A stretch of 15,815 bases of DNA from an uncultured Archangium sp. (GCA_946479335.1 CAMLFP010000092.1:1-15815), one strand, 5' to 3'; positions 1 through 7,183 are shown, numbered from the stretch's first letter. Made by a program: numbers and translations. The notes: a model not told the origin generated them from the letters alone.

Positions 1-1475
1 CCGTCGACGGCCTCCCAGGTGACGCGCGGCGTGATGGAGAAGCTGCGCTGCACCACCTCGAACGAGCCGCGCACCGACACCTCGAGCTTCTTGTCGAAGA
101 AGGAATAGGCCAGCGCCGCGCTGAAGAGATGGAAGAAGGTGGTGTGCGGCGCGCCGCGCGCGGTAGCGGGCTCCAGCAACACCAGTTGCTCGTTCGCGCC
201 GATGTCGGGAATCGCCATGCCCAGGTAGCTGACGGCGAAGAAGAACGGCGAGTCGGTCGCCTGGCTGTAGCTCGCCACCCACGTCACCGACGGGTGGTTC
301 ACCGGGTTGAAGCGCTGGTCGTAGAACGTCTGGCGCGGCGAATACGTGGCGTCGACGTCGAGCTGCCCCGGCCCCAGCAACGCCGAGCCCTCGACCGAGA
401 ACAGGTGCTGCCGCAGGTAGCGGCCCGTGTAGAGCGTCTCGCCGGCCTGCGCGCGGTTGAGCACCGACACCGCCGCTGCCTGCGAGGTGAACGCGCGCTG
501 GAGCTCGGGGTCCATCGTCACCTGCGCGGTCTTCTCGTTGAGCCACACCCAGCTCGCGCCGACGTTGACGCGGCCCTGGTAGCGCGCGCGCAGCGCGACG
601 TCGCCCGCGAACGGCACCGGGCGCTTCGTCTCCATCAGGTGGTCCTGCACGGAGTCTTCGATGGAGGGGTCGATGCGCGTGTTGTCCAACGAGCGCGCGA
701 ACGCGGGCTGCAGCACCGACTCGTCTTGCCCGAAGACGAAGAAGCGGTTCGGCGTGAAGAACGGCACGTACGCCGCGAGCCACGAGAGCGCGCCGACCTC
801 CCCTTGCGCGCGGATGGCGAACACCGGAATCACGAAGTCTTCGGGCTCGCCCACCGTCTCGCGGAAGTCGCGCGCGTTGAGCGCGTCGGCGGGCGCGAAG
901 CCCACGTTGGCCCCGAGGGGGATGCGCTGGTTGCCGATGCGGACATCGACGTACCGCGTGTAGAGGTCGACGTATGCGTCGCCCAGCATCGGCTCGAAGA
1001 AGCCCTTGAGCCGGTCCCCGTCGCGCTGCGTGGTGCCGCGCGCCTGGAAGCGCCCTTCAACCACCACCCGCGCCCAGTCGAACAGCTTCACGTCGAGGCC
1101 CAGCCACGCGCGCCAGCGCAGCTCACCCACGTTCTCCGCCATCGCCGCGCCACGCGGGGAGTCGAAGCGCGTGTCGACCGTGCCGTAGAGCTGCGTCCAC
1201 CCGTAGGCGCGCACCGTCGGCTGCCAGACCTTGGGCGCCTCGAAGGTCTCCAGCTTCGGCGTGCCCGCGTCGACCGGCGCGTCGAAGGACTCGATGGCCA
1301 TCGGCGCCGGGGCGTCGAACGATTCGATCTCCATCGGCGGCGGCTCGCCAGCGTCTTCGACGTCTTGCGCGGAGGCGACGACCGAGAACGACAAGACGAT
1401 GAGCGCGACAGCGCGCCCCTCACCCCTCGCTGCGCGAGACCCTCTCCCCGCGGGAGAGGGAATTGGTTCAGCCAC
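1..1475 (-). CDS. DUF1302-like outer-membrane beta-barrel protein, 3' end outside window
   Basis: About 491 codons are visible and the gene continues past the left edge. The product begins with a signal peptide: an Arg-rich n-region, the hydrophobic core VALIVLSFSVVASA, and likely cleavage before QDVEDAG. Next comes an acidic, proline-rich segment with three ESFDAP-like repeats. The rest has alternating aromatic/polar stretches typical of beta strands, including RIGNQRIPLGANVGFAPADA and a following LNARDFRE, which resemble DUF1302-type barrels. The only in-frame start before the signal core is GTG at 1475. It overlaps the stop of the upstream LolA-like gene by 8 bases (GTGGCTGA), so translation is probably coupled. 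The first about 20 residues are encoded by a REP-like palindrome. Proteins of this class often sit beside LolA-like proteins and RND exporters. The family assignment is by resemblance only; a generic porin is the alternative. Confidence 0.72.
   Translation of the reverse strand, partial: MAEPIPSPAGRGSRAARGEGRAVALIVLSFSVVASAQDVEDAGEPPPMEIESFDAPAPMAIESFDAPVDAGTPKLETFEAPKVWQPTVRAYGWTQLYGTVDTRFDSPRGAAMAENVGELRWRAWLGLDVKLFDWARVVVEGRFQARGTTQRDGDRLKGFFEPMLGDAYVDLYTRYVDVRIGNQRIPLGANVGFAPADALNARDFRETVGEPEDFVIPVFAIRAQGEVGALSWLAAYVPFFTPNRFFVFGQDESVLQPAFARSLDNTRIDPSIEDSVQDHLMETKRPVPFAGDVALRARYQGRVNVGASWVWLNEKTAQVTMDPELQRAFTSQAAAVSVLNRAQAGETLYTGRYLRQHLFSVEGSALLGPGQLDVDATYSPRQTFYDQRFNPVNHPSVTWVASYSQATDSPFFFAVSYLGMAIPDIGANEQLVLLEPATARGAPHTTFFHLFSAALAYSFFDKKLEVSVRGSFEVVQRSFSITPRVTWEAVD
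1426..1460. repeat. REP-like palindromic repeat overlapping a gene start
   Basis: The inverted repeat CCCTCTCCC / GGGAGAGGG (1440-1448 and 1452-1460) has a 3-base loop. It is preceded by a smaller inverted repeat CTCGC / GCGAG (1426-1430 and 1434-1438) and by the string CCCCTCACCCCT. From memory this layout matches an interspersed palindromic element seen in many Gram-negative genomes. Here it lies between the LolA-like stop codon and the signal-peptide core of the barrel gene. I see no second copy in the window. Confidence 0.7.
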
Positions 1476-2223
1476 GCTCGAGCGCCCGTTCGGTGAACGC
1501 CTCGTCGCCCAGCGTCGAGTCTTCGAGCTTGATGATGGTCATCTGCGTCTTCGTGTTGGTCTGGAGGTTCTCCATCACCGACTCCGCCGCCAGCACGCGC
1601 TCCCTGAAGGCCTTGAGCTTCAGCGTGCGGTAGCGCTTGTACGGCTTGCCGGCTTTGTCGGCGTACTCGACCTTCATCGGCACGTAGGTCTGCTTGTCGA
1701 TGAACAGCTTCACCTCGCCGTACGGCGACGACGCGTCACCCGGGCCGGTCAGCACGAAGCAGTCGCGGCCCTCCACCTTCTCGTCGGGCAGGCGTTTGGT
1801 GTCTTCGTCGCGCGCGCCGTTGGAGCCGATGTCGGCGTACGAGAAGTCGGTGTCCATGAAGGCCTTGCCGCGGTCGCTCTTCGCCACCTTGCGCACGCGC
1901 TTCAACTTCGGGAGGTACAGCGACACGTCGTCGCCCTCGCCCTGCGCGCCCGCCACGGTGAGCACCGCGACGCCCGCCACGCCGGCCGGCGCCGAGAAGC
2001 GCGCCAGCGCGTGCGACTTGCCGTCGATGGTGCGCGAACTCGAGGTCAACTGCTGCTCCTTCACCTTGCCGTCGGCGCCGGTGGAGACCAGCTTCATCTC
2101 GGCCGTCAGCCCCACCAGGTTCAGCGCGCCGCGCTCGCGCGACTTCTTCGCGATCGACGCGGCGGTCTCTTCTTCAGCCAGCGCCACGGAGGCGACCAGC
2201 ACGGCAACGCACAGCACTCGCAT
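1468..2223 (-). CDS. Outer-membrane lipoprotein-sorting protein, LolA-like
   Basis: A 251-residue protein with a Sec signal peptide (MRVLCVAVLVASVALA, then EEETAAS), so it is predicted periplasmic. The body has the LolA-like pattern of a single antiparallel sheet: a segment around LVGLTAEMKLVSTGADG, the stretch VSLYLPKLKRVRKV, the segment FMDTDFSYADIG, and a C-terminal half with DCFVLTG, VKLFIDKQTYVPMKVEYAD and KRYRTLKL. Proteins annotated as outer membrane lipoprotein-sorting share this arrangement and usually sit beside RND/MMPL exporters and DUF1302 barrels. They are thought to carry lipid or lipoprotein cargo across the periplasm, but the cargo is not known here. The ATG at 2223 has a GGAG site 5 bases upstream. 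The gene lies 17 bases after the cyclic-nucleotide-binding gene and overlaps the barrel gene, which supports one operon. Confidence 0.85.
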   Translation of the reverse strand: MRVLCVAVLVASVALAEEETAASIAKKSRERGALNLVGLTAEMKLVSTGADGKVKEQQLTSSSRTIDGKSHALARFSAPAGVAGVAVLTVAGAQGEGDDVSLYLPKLKRVRKVAKSDRGKAFMDTDFSYADIGSNGARDEDTKRLPDEKVEGRDCFVLTGPGDASSPYGEVKLFIDKQTYVPMKVEYADKAGKPYKRYRTLKLKAFRERVLAAESVMENLQTNTKTQMTIIKLEDSTLGDEAFTERALERG

Positions 2224-2240
2224 AGGGGCTCCGGTGACTA

Positions 2241-2729
2241 CTACAGCTTCCATGACGGCAGTGACGGCGCGGGCTCCTTCTTCTTCTCCGCGGCCACCAC
2301 GCGCTCGGTGAGCGACGCCATGCGCTCCGAGAGCTGGTGCGCGAGGTTCACGGTGATCTTCATCGACGCCACGTTCCACGCCTCGAGCAGCTTGCGGAAC
2401 TCGCGCAGCTCCACGCGCACCGCCAGCACCTCGCTGAGCGCCTTCGCCGACGCGCTGCGCTTGTAGCCGCCGCTCAACACCGAGAGCTCGCCCAGCGCTT
2501 CGCCGATGCCCAGCGTGGCCAGCACCTGCCCGTCGCGCGAGACCTCCACCCGGCCGCGGCCGATGAAGAGCAGCGCGTCTGACGGCTCGCCCTGCTTGAA
2601 GACGAAGTCGTTGGCTTCGACCACCACGTCGCGGCTGATGGCCAACACCTCGTCGAGCTCCGCGTCGGTCAGCCCACGGCACAACGGAGAGCTGCTCAAG
2701 CGTCGCCGGCGCACGTGGGGAGCGTCCAT
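2241..2729 (-). CDS. Cyclic-nucleotide-binding domain protein without a DNA-binding domain
   Basis: A 162-residue protein made of one cyclic-nucleotide-binding (Crp-type) beta-roll. The N-terminus SSSPLCRGLTDAELDEVLA is followed by the roll (FVFKQGEPSDALLFIGRG, then VEVSRDGQVLATL) and the phosphate-binding cassette region GEALGELSVLSGGYKRSASA, with the conserved GEL and an RSA-like pair. A long helix follows (FRKLLEAWNVASMKITVNLA) and then a short charged tail. There is no helix-turn-helix, so this is not a complete CRP/FNR transcription factor. It may sense a nucleotide or act as a protein-interaction module. It is the first gene of the set leading to the LolA-like and barrel proteins. The ATG at 2729 was chosen because the domain begins soon after it and a TACCTT hexamer lies 8 bases upstream; no Shine-Dalgarno site is visible. 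Longer in-frame extension upstream would run into the divergent gene. Confidence 0.82.
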   Translation of the reverse strand: MDAPHVRRRRLSSSPLCRGLTDAELDEVLAISRDVVVEANDFVFKQGEPSDALLFIGRGRVEVSRDGQVLATLGIGEALGELSVLSGGYKRSASAKALSEVLAVRVELREFRKLLEAWNVASMKITVNLAHQLSERMASLTERVVAAEKKKEPAPSLPSWKL

Positions 2730-2737
2730 GGCGGTGC

Positions 2738-2743
2738 AAGGTA
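2738..2743 (-). promoter_or_regulatory. Candidate -10 element, probably for a leaderless transcript
   Basis: On the minus strand TACCTT fits TANNNT and is followed by 8 bases, then the ATG of the cyclic-nucleotide-binding gene. No ribosome binding site lies between. The spacing would put the transcript start at or within a base or two of the ATG. I see no convincing -35 box. Start mapping has not been seen, so this is inference. Confidence 0.42.
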
Positions 2744-2774
2744 GCGAGGTGAAGCCCTCCGCGCACGGTGTTGC

Positions 2775-2780
2775 TACAGA
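2775..2780 (+). promoter_or_regulatory. Candidate -10 element of the CoA-transferase gene
   Basis: TTGCTACAGA ends 7 bases before the ATG at 2788. It shares the GCTA core seen upstream of other genes in the window, but its hexamer TACAGA lacks the final T of TANNNT. There is no Shine-Dalgarno sequence. It lies in the 58-base divergent region shared with the cyclic-nucleotide-binding gene. Confidence 0.3.
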
Positions 2781-2787
2781 GGCGCCC

Positions 2788-4059
2788 ATGAAGTTCTGCT
2801 CGGCGGAAGAAGCGATGTCACTGGTGGAGTCGAACCACCGCGTCTTCGTGCAGGGCGCCGCGGCGACCCCGCAGGTGCTGCTCGAAGCGCTGGCCGTGCG
2901 CGCGAAGGCGCTCACCGGCGTGGAGACCGTGCACCTCCACCTCGAGGGCACCGCGCCGCACGCCGCACCGGAGCTCGCGGGGCACCTCCGCCCGCTGGCC
3001 TTCTTCGTCGGCGCGAACCTGCGCAAGCCCATCGCCGAAGGCCGCGCCGACTACGTGCCCGTCTTCCTCTCGGAGATCCCCCAGCTCTTCCGCCGCGGGG
3101 TGATGAAGCTCGACGTGGCGCTGGTGCAGGTCTCGCCGCCCGACGCGCACGGCTATTGCTCGCTGGGCGTCTCGGTCGACATCGCGCGCGCCGCCGTCGA
3201 CACCGCGCGCCTCATCATCGCGCAGGTCAACCCGCGCATGCCGCGCACCTTCGGCCACGCGGCGCTGCACGAGTCGCGCATCGCCGCGGCAGTGTCGACC
3301 GACGTGGCGCTCCCCGAGCCGAAGGCGTCGGCCCCGACCAAAGACGAGGAGGCCATCGGCCGCCACGTGGCCGCGCTGGTGCCCGACGGCGCGACGCTGC
3401 AGATGGGCATCGGCGCCATCCCCGACGCGGTGCTGCGCGCGCTGCACGGGCACCGCCGGCTCGGCGTGCACACCGAGATGTTCACCGACGGGCTGCTCCC
3501 GCTGGTGAAGAGCGGCGCGGTCACCGGGGAGCTGAAGAAACGCCAGCCGGGAAAAATCGTCTCGAGCTTCATCACCGGCAGCCGCGCGCTCTACGACTTC
3601 GTGCACGACAACCCGTCGGTCGAGCTGCGCGAGTCGTCGTACGTGAACGACGCCGCCATCATCCGCCAGAACCCGAGCGTGGTGGCCATCAACAGCGCGC
3701 TGGAGGTCGACCTCACCGGCCAGGTGTGCGCCGACTCCATCGGCGAGACCATCTTCTCGGGCGTCGGCGGCCAGATGGACTTCATGCGCGGCGCCTCGCT
3801 CTCGGAGGGCGGCAAGCCCATCATCGCGCTCAAGTCGCTGACGTCACGCGGGGAGACCCGCATCGTCTCGCAGCTCAAGCCGGGCGCCGGCGTCGTCACC
3901 ACCCGCGCGCACGTGCACTTCGTCGCCACCGAGCACGGCGTCGCCGACCTGTACGGCAAGGGCCTCGTGGAGCGCGCGCGGGCCCTCATCGCCATCGCCG
4001 CGCCCCAGCACCGCGAGGCGCTCGCGCGCGCGGCCTTCGAGCGCTTCCACCGCGCCTGA
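2788..4059 (+). CDS. Acetyl-CoA hydrolase/transferase family protein (CoA-transferase)
   Basis: A 423-residue protein of the acetyl-CoA hydrolase/transferase family, which includes acetate, butyrate and 4-hydroxybutyrate CoA-transferases. These move CoA between an acyl-CoA and a carboxylic acid through a glutamyl-CoA intermediate. The N-terminal domain contains FVQGAAATPQVLLEAL, VHLHLEGTAPH and VQVSPPDAHGYCSLGVSVD. The C-terminal domain has LQMGIGAIPDAVL, then GVHTEMFTDGLLPLV, whose glutamate (residue 230) is at the position of the catalytic Glu of the family. It continues with GQVCADSIGETIFSGVGGQM, where the GGQMDF segment is typical of CoA binding, and VATEHGVADLYGK near the end. Length is normal. 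The first homologous residues follow the ATG at 2788 directly, so longer upstream in-frame reading is not needed. The substrate cannot be read from sequence. It is transcribed divergently from the outer-membrane set and converges with the next lipoprotein gene. Confidence 0.9.
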   Translation: MKFCSAEEAMSLVESNHRVFVQGAAATPQVLLEALAVRAKALTGVETVHLHLEGTAPHAAPELAGHLRPLAFFVGANLRKPIAEGRADYVPVFLSEIPQLFRRGVMKLDVALVQVSPPDAHGYCSLGVSVDIARAAVDTARLIIAQVNPRMPRTFGHAALHESRIAAAVSTDVALPEPKASAPTKDEEAIGRHVAALVPDGATLQMGIGAIPDAVLRALHGHRRLGVHTEMFTDGLLPLVKSGAVTGELKKRQPGKIVSSFITGSRALYDFVHDNPSVELRESSYVNDAAIIRQNPSVVAINSALEVDLTGQVCADSIGETIFSGVGGQMDFMRGASLSEGGKPIIALKSLTSRGETRIVSQLKPGAGVVTTRAHVHFVATEHGVADLYGKGLVERARALIAIAAPQHREALARAAFERFHRA

Positions 4060-4061
4060 GG

Positions 4062-5222
4062 TCACGGCAGCGTGAAGGTGAGCTCGTACGCGCCGCGGCT
4101 CGACGGGTTGCTGCCCTTGACCCACACCCAGTACGTGGTGGCGTCGACCACTGCGAAGCTCACGCGCTCGGCGCCGGTGTCTCCGCCGTAGTCGTTGTTG
4201 GAGCACGCCAGCTCCGACGCGGTGTCACACTGCGTACCGCCAGCCGCCGCGAGCCGGAGGTCGAACGCGCCGAAGGCCTCCACCGTCAACACTCCCGAGC
4301 GCGGCGCGGTGAACGCGTAGACGAGGTCAGGGCTGTTGCCCGACGCGCAGCTCGGTGAGAGGTCGCTCGCCATGCCCGTGGTGTCGCCCGCGATGCTGAC
4401 GCTGGTGTCCGTACCCGCCATGGTCACCACCCGCGCCGCCGACGCGCACGCATCACCCGGCGCCGCGCCCTGGTAGGCCGTCAGCGTGAAGCCGCCCGCG
4501 GTGGCCGACGCGCCGTACCCGTCGACGACGAGGAAATACTCGCCCGCGTCGAGCGAGCTGAGCGCGAGCGAGGTCGCCTGGGTCGCGTTGAGGAACTTGC
4601 AGCCCACGTCCGCCTTCGTCTCGCACGCCTCGCGCACGTAGATGACCGGCCGCAGCGTGCCTCCATCGCGCGCAGGCGCCACCGTCGCCACGAAGGGGCC
4701 CGTCGAGGTCTGCGTGAAGCGGTACACCTGCTCCGGCGACATCGTGCCGCCGCACGTGCCGGCGATGGTCGACGCGCCGCCCGTCGCGGCGCTGACGTTC
4801 GCCGCCGCGTCGCTGAACGCCAGCGCTGATGGAGCCGCGCACGCCCCCGCGTCGACGCCCGTTCCTCCACCACTCGCTGCGCCTCCGCCCGTCGCCGCTC
4901 CGCCACCGCTCGCCGCGCCGCCGCCGACCGCGGCACCACCGCCCGTCGCCGTTCCTCCACCGCTTGCTGCACCTCCGCCCGTCCCCGCGCCTCCACCGGT
5001 CGCCGCGCCACCGCCCGCCGCGTCACCCCCACCCGTGCCCGTACCACCGCCTTGCGCGCCCGCCGGGCGACACTCGCCGTCGAGGCACTGCTGCGGCGCT
5101 TCGCAGTCGCTGTCGGCACTGCACGCGAAGCGGAGCTTGTCGACGCCGAGTGGCTCGCAGGTGCAGGCGATGAACGGGAAGCTGGCGAGCAACAGGGCAA
5201 GGCGCAGGTGCGGTCGCGGCAT
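4062..5222 (-). CDS. Lipoprotein with GGGxxx hexapeptide repeats and two PPC-like domains
   Basis: A 386-residue predicted lipoprotein. The signal MPRPHLRLALLLASFPFIAC ends in a lipobox-like FIAC. A short cysteine-rich module follows (CSADSDCEAPQQCLDGEC), then eleven GGGxxx repeats (residues about 58-123) that form a flexible spacer. The rest holds two related beta domains of about 110-120 residues. Each has a YxF strand followed by a hydrophobic strand pattern (VYRFTQTSTGPFVATVAP; VYAFTAPRSGVLTVEAFG) and ends with a strand like GEYFLVVDGYG or TYWVWVKGSN. This resembles bacterial pre-peptidase C-terminal (PPC) or CUB-like modules. The likely location is the cell envelope, with the repeats lifting the domains off the membrane. 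Function is unknown. ATG at 5222 was preferred to an upstream in-frame start at 5255 because it begins the signal peptide and has a TAGGCT hexamer just upstream. Its stop is 2 bases from that of the CoA-transferase gene. Confidence 0.82.
   Translation of the reverse strand: MPRPHLRLALLLASFPFIACTCEPLGVDKLRFACSADSDCEAPQQCLDGECRPAGAQGGGTGTGGGDAAGGGAATGGGAGTGGGAASGGGTATGGGAAVGGGAASGGGAATGGGAASGGGTGVDAGACAAPSALAFSDAAANVSAATGGASTIAGTCGGTMSPEQVYRFTQTSTGPFVATVAPARDGGTLRPVIYVREACETKADVGCKFLNATQATSLALSSLDAGEYFLVVDGYGASATAGGFTLTAYQGAAPGDACASAARVVTMAGTDTSVSIAGDTTGMASDLSPSCASGNSPDLVYAFTAPRSGVLTVEAFGAFDLRLAAAGGTQCDTASELACSNNDYGGDTGAERVSFAVVDATTYWVWVKGSNPSSRGAYELTFTLP
4854..5051 (-). repeat. Eleven tandem 18-base units encoding GGGxxx hexapeptides
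   Basis: Read on the minus strand, the in-frame units are GGGTGT, GGGDAA, GGGAAT, GGGAGT, GGGAAS, GGGTAT, GGGAAV, GGGAAS, GGGAAT, GGGAAS and GGGTGV, with no interruption. Synonymous codons vary between units, so the periodicity is kept at the protein level more than the DNA level. It lies between the N-terminal cysteine module and the first beta domain of the lipoprotein. Confidence 0.9.
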
Positions 5223-5229
5223 CGCGGGC

Positions 5230-5235
5230 AGCCTA
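5230..5235 (-). promoter_or_regulatory. Candidate -10 element, leaderless lipoprotein transcript
   Basis: On the minus strand TGCTAGGCT is followed by 7 bases and then ATG at 5222. TAGGCT matches TANNNT with a TG just upstream, an extended -10 look. No ribosome binding site is present between it and the ATG. This suggests the lipoprotein gene has its own promoter, separate from the rhomboid gene whose stop is 63 bases upstream. Confidence 0.45.
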
Positions 5236-5285
5236 GCAGGCCGCGCCGAAGCCATCGGGGAACGCGCTCGAGCCGCAGTCAGACG

Positions 5286-7040
5286 TTATGGCAACGTCGC
5301 GCGGAGCTTCGACTCCGCCGCCTTCAGCCGCTCGTCGTCGGGAGCCTGCGCCCGCGCCGCCTGGAGATGCTCCAACGCCCGCTCCGGCTGCCCGCGCGCC
5401 AGGTCACACCGGGCACACGCCTCGAGCGCCTCGACGTCATCGGGCGCATACGAGAGCGCCGCGTCGCTGGCCGCGCAGCCGCGCTCGACCTCCCCCGACT
5501 CGAGGAGCGCCCTCGACAGCGCGACCCGGTACGGCACCTGCCCCGGCGCGCCACGCACGGCAGCGGTGAGCGCCTCGGCCGCGCCGGCGACCTCGCCCTG
5601 CGCCAACAGCGCCTCGCCCAATCTCGCCAACGCACCGGGCGAGTTGGGGAACAGCAGCGCCTCGGCGCGGACCTCGCGCAACGCGCGGGGCTCGGTGAAG
5701 CGCACGCCTTGAACGATCCACTCCGCGACCTGCGCGTAGCGCGGCGCCGCGACGGTCCACTCCGTCACCAGCTCGAACACCAGCGTCCCCCGGGCGACGA
5801 AGTGCGCCTGCAGGCGGCGGCGGCCGCTGAGGTCCTCCACCGTGGCGCGCACCCGCAGCCCTTCCCGGTCACCGACCCGGGCCGGCTCCGGCGGGTCGAC
5901 CTTCACCGACAGCACGTCGTCACCCAGCGCGCGCGCTTGCAGCGACTCCTCGATGAAGCGGCGGGCGGCCTCGTTCACGTCGGCGCCCTCGGGCATCTCC
6001 ACGGCCTGCGCCACCACGCTCGCGCGCCCGGCCCCGGGGAGCCCGTTGTACCAGGCCACCGGCCCCATCGGGTCTGCCCCCGACACCCAATCGGAAGGCA
6101 CCGGCATCGTGAACCCGAACGCGTCGCTCTTCTCCACGCGGAAGCGCGGCAGCACGTTCCCGAAGAAGAGCGGCTGCCCGAAGGCCATCACCGCCAGCAG
6201 GCCCAGCGAGGGCAGCGCGCGCAGCGCGGGCTCCCACCAGAACCGCCGCGCGTTCGCCAACAGCCGCGGCCGCAAGAAGAAGCCCGTCACCAGGCCCGCC
6301 ACCAGGCCGCCGACGTGCGCGCCGTTGTCGACGCCCTGGGAGGTGACGCCGATGAGCAGCAGCCCCAGCACGATGGGGATGGCCGCGTTGCTCAGCAGCG
6401 TGCGGTACAGCGCCGGGAGCTGCCGGTGGTACCGCAACCCGAAGGCCACGATGCCGCCCATGCACCCGAAGACGATGCCCGACGCGCCCACGGTGATGGA
6501 GTCGTTGAGCATCAACGACGCCGTCATCGTGACGACCCCGGTGAAGACCAGCAGCCAGAGGTAATCCAACGTGCGGTAGGTGTTCTCGAGCACGTAGCCC
6601 ACGTTGAACAACACGAACATGTTGAGCCCGAGGTGGAGCGCGTCGTGGTGGAGGAAGTTCGCGGTGAACAACCTCCACACCTCGCCCAGGTCGAGGATCA
6701 ACGGCCCCACCTTCGCGCCCAGCGCCACCTTGGCGTCGAGCGGCAGCACGCCGTTCTCCACCGTCAGCAGGAAGATGGCGACGTTCAACGCCATGATCCC
6801 CGAGGTGAGGAAGGGGAAGTGCGACAGCCCGAAGCGCCGCTGGAAGTACGCCGCGCGCGGTTGATGGAGCCGCTGGTACAGCTCCAGCTCGCAGGCGTTC
6901 ACGAAGCTCTCGCCCGTCACCCCGGGGAAGCGCACCAGGCTCTGCGGCGCGATCTCTCCCCGCCGCAGCCGCGCCTCGAAGTCGGCCAGCTCCACCTCCT
7001 CGTCGCCCGCGTCGGTGCGCAGCGTCAACGTCGCCGTCAT
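5286..7040 (-). CDS. Rhomboid-family intramembrane serine protease with C-terminal soluble domain and TPR-like repeats
   Basis: A 584-residue rhomboid protease that cleaves membrane proteins within the bilayer. The N-terminal about 65 residues (TLRTDAGDEEVELADFEARL then LVRFPGVTGESFV) form a small extra domain. The rhomboid core follows with about six to seven hydrophobic helices. It holds HHDALHLGLNMFVLFNVG (Asn 140), GASGIVFGCMGG (nucleophile Ser 187) and VDNGAHVGGLVAG (His 242), so the Ser-His pair is intact. After a last helix (SLGLLAVMAFGQPLFFG) come about 150 soluble residues starting FGFTMPVPSDW, which look like a PsbP/DcrB-type fold (inference). About 130 residues of TPR-like helices end the protein. 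ATG at 7040 is preferred; a GTG at 7085 would add 15 residues with no clear merit. The FHA gene diverges upstream. Substrate unknown. Confidence 0.88.
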   Translation of the reverse strand: MTATLTLRTDAGDEEVELADFEARLRRGEIAPQSLVRFPGVTGESFVNACELELYQRLHQPRAAYFQRRFGLSHFPFLTSGIMALNVAIFLLTVENGVLPLDAKVALGAKVGPLILDLGEVWRLFTANFLHHDALHLGLNMFVLFNVGYVLENTYRTLDYLWLLVFTGVVTMTASLMLNDSITVGASGIVFGCMGGIVAFGLRYHRQLPALYRTLLSNAAIPIVLGLLLIGVTSQGVDNGAHVGGLVAGLVTGFFLRPRLLANARRFWWEPALRALPSLGLLAVMAFGQPLFFGNVLPRFRVEKSDAFGFTMPVPSDWVSGADPMGPVAWYNGLPGAGRASVVAQAVEMPEGADVNEAARRFIEESLQARALGDDVLSVKVDPPEPARVGDREGLRVRATVEDLSGRRRLQAHFVARGTLVFELVTEWTVAAPRYAQVAEWIVQGVRFTEPRALREVRAEALLFPNSPGALARLGEALLAQGEVAGAAEALTAAVRGAPGQVPYRVALSRALLESGEVERGCAASDAALSYAPDDVEALEACARCDLARGQPERALEHLQAARAQAPDDERLKAAESKLRATLP

Positions 7041-7091
7041 CGCCGCGTCACCACGAAACGAGGTGGAACCGAAAACACGTGCCACATGCTA

Positions 7092-7105
7092 CTGGTTCAC
7101 ACCAG
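7092..7105. promoter_or_regulatory. Short perfect inverted repeat in a divergent promoter region
   Basis: CTGGT-TCAC-ACCAG is a 5-base perfect inverted repeat in the 143-base region between the rhomboid start (7040) and the FHA gene start (7184). Its position would allow control of either gene. A repeat this short can occur by chance. Confidence 0.2.
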
Positions 7106-7170
7106 AGTGATGTGGAAGCGTGAGGTTTCTCCATCACGCCGATGGTGCGCGAAAGCGTTGAAGTGGTGGT

Positions 7171-7177
7171 AGAAAGG
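7171..7177 (+). promoter_or_regulatory. Ribosome binding site that sets the FHA gene start
   Basis: AGAAAGG lies 6 bases before the GTG at 7184. This is the best Shine-Dalgarno match in the region and favours GTG 7184 over the in-frame ATG at 7142. With the GTG start the FHA fold begins at residue 2 (LKLIIEDDEG). Confidence 0.7.
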
Positions 7178-7183
7178 TACCGC

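Noticed and set aside
1440..1460. The palindrome CCCTCTCCC/GGGAGAGGG as a transcription terminator between the LolA-like and barrel genes
   Set aside because: No T-rich tract follows on either strand, the genes overlap in translation, and the element fits a REP-like repeat better.
129..1496. A 455-codon open frame on the plus strand opposite the barrel gene
   Set aside because: It is rich in Arg, His, Val and Ala with no recognisable domain, as expected from an antisense frame of a high-GC gene. The minus strand gives a signal peptide and barrel-like strands.
4854..5051. Short regularly spaced repeats that might suggest a CRISPR array
   Set aside because: The units are contiguous 18-base coding repeats in frame with a lipoprotein. 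There are no unique spacers, no conserved 25-40 base repeat and no cas genes.
5052..7172. A 706-codon open frame on the plus strand opposite the rhomboid gene
   Set aside because: Composition is Arg/His/Gln/Pro-rich and low in complexity. The opposite strand has an intact rhomboid active site over the same bases, so this is a shadow frame.
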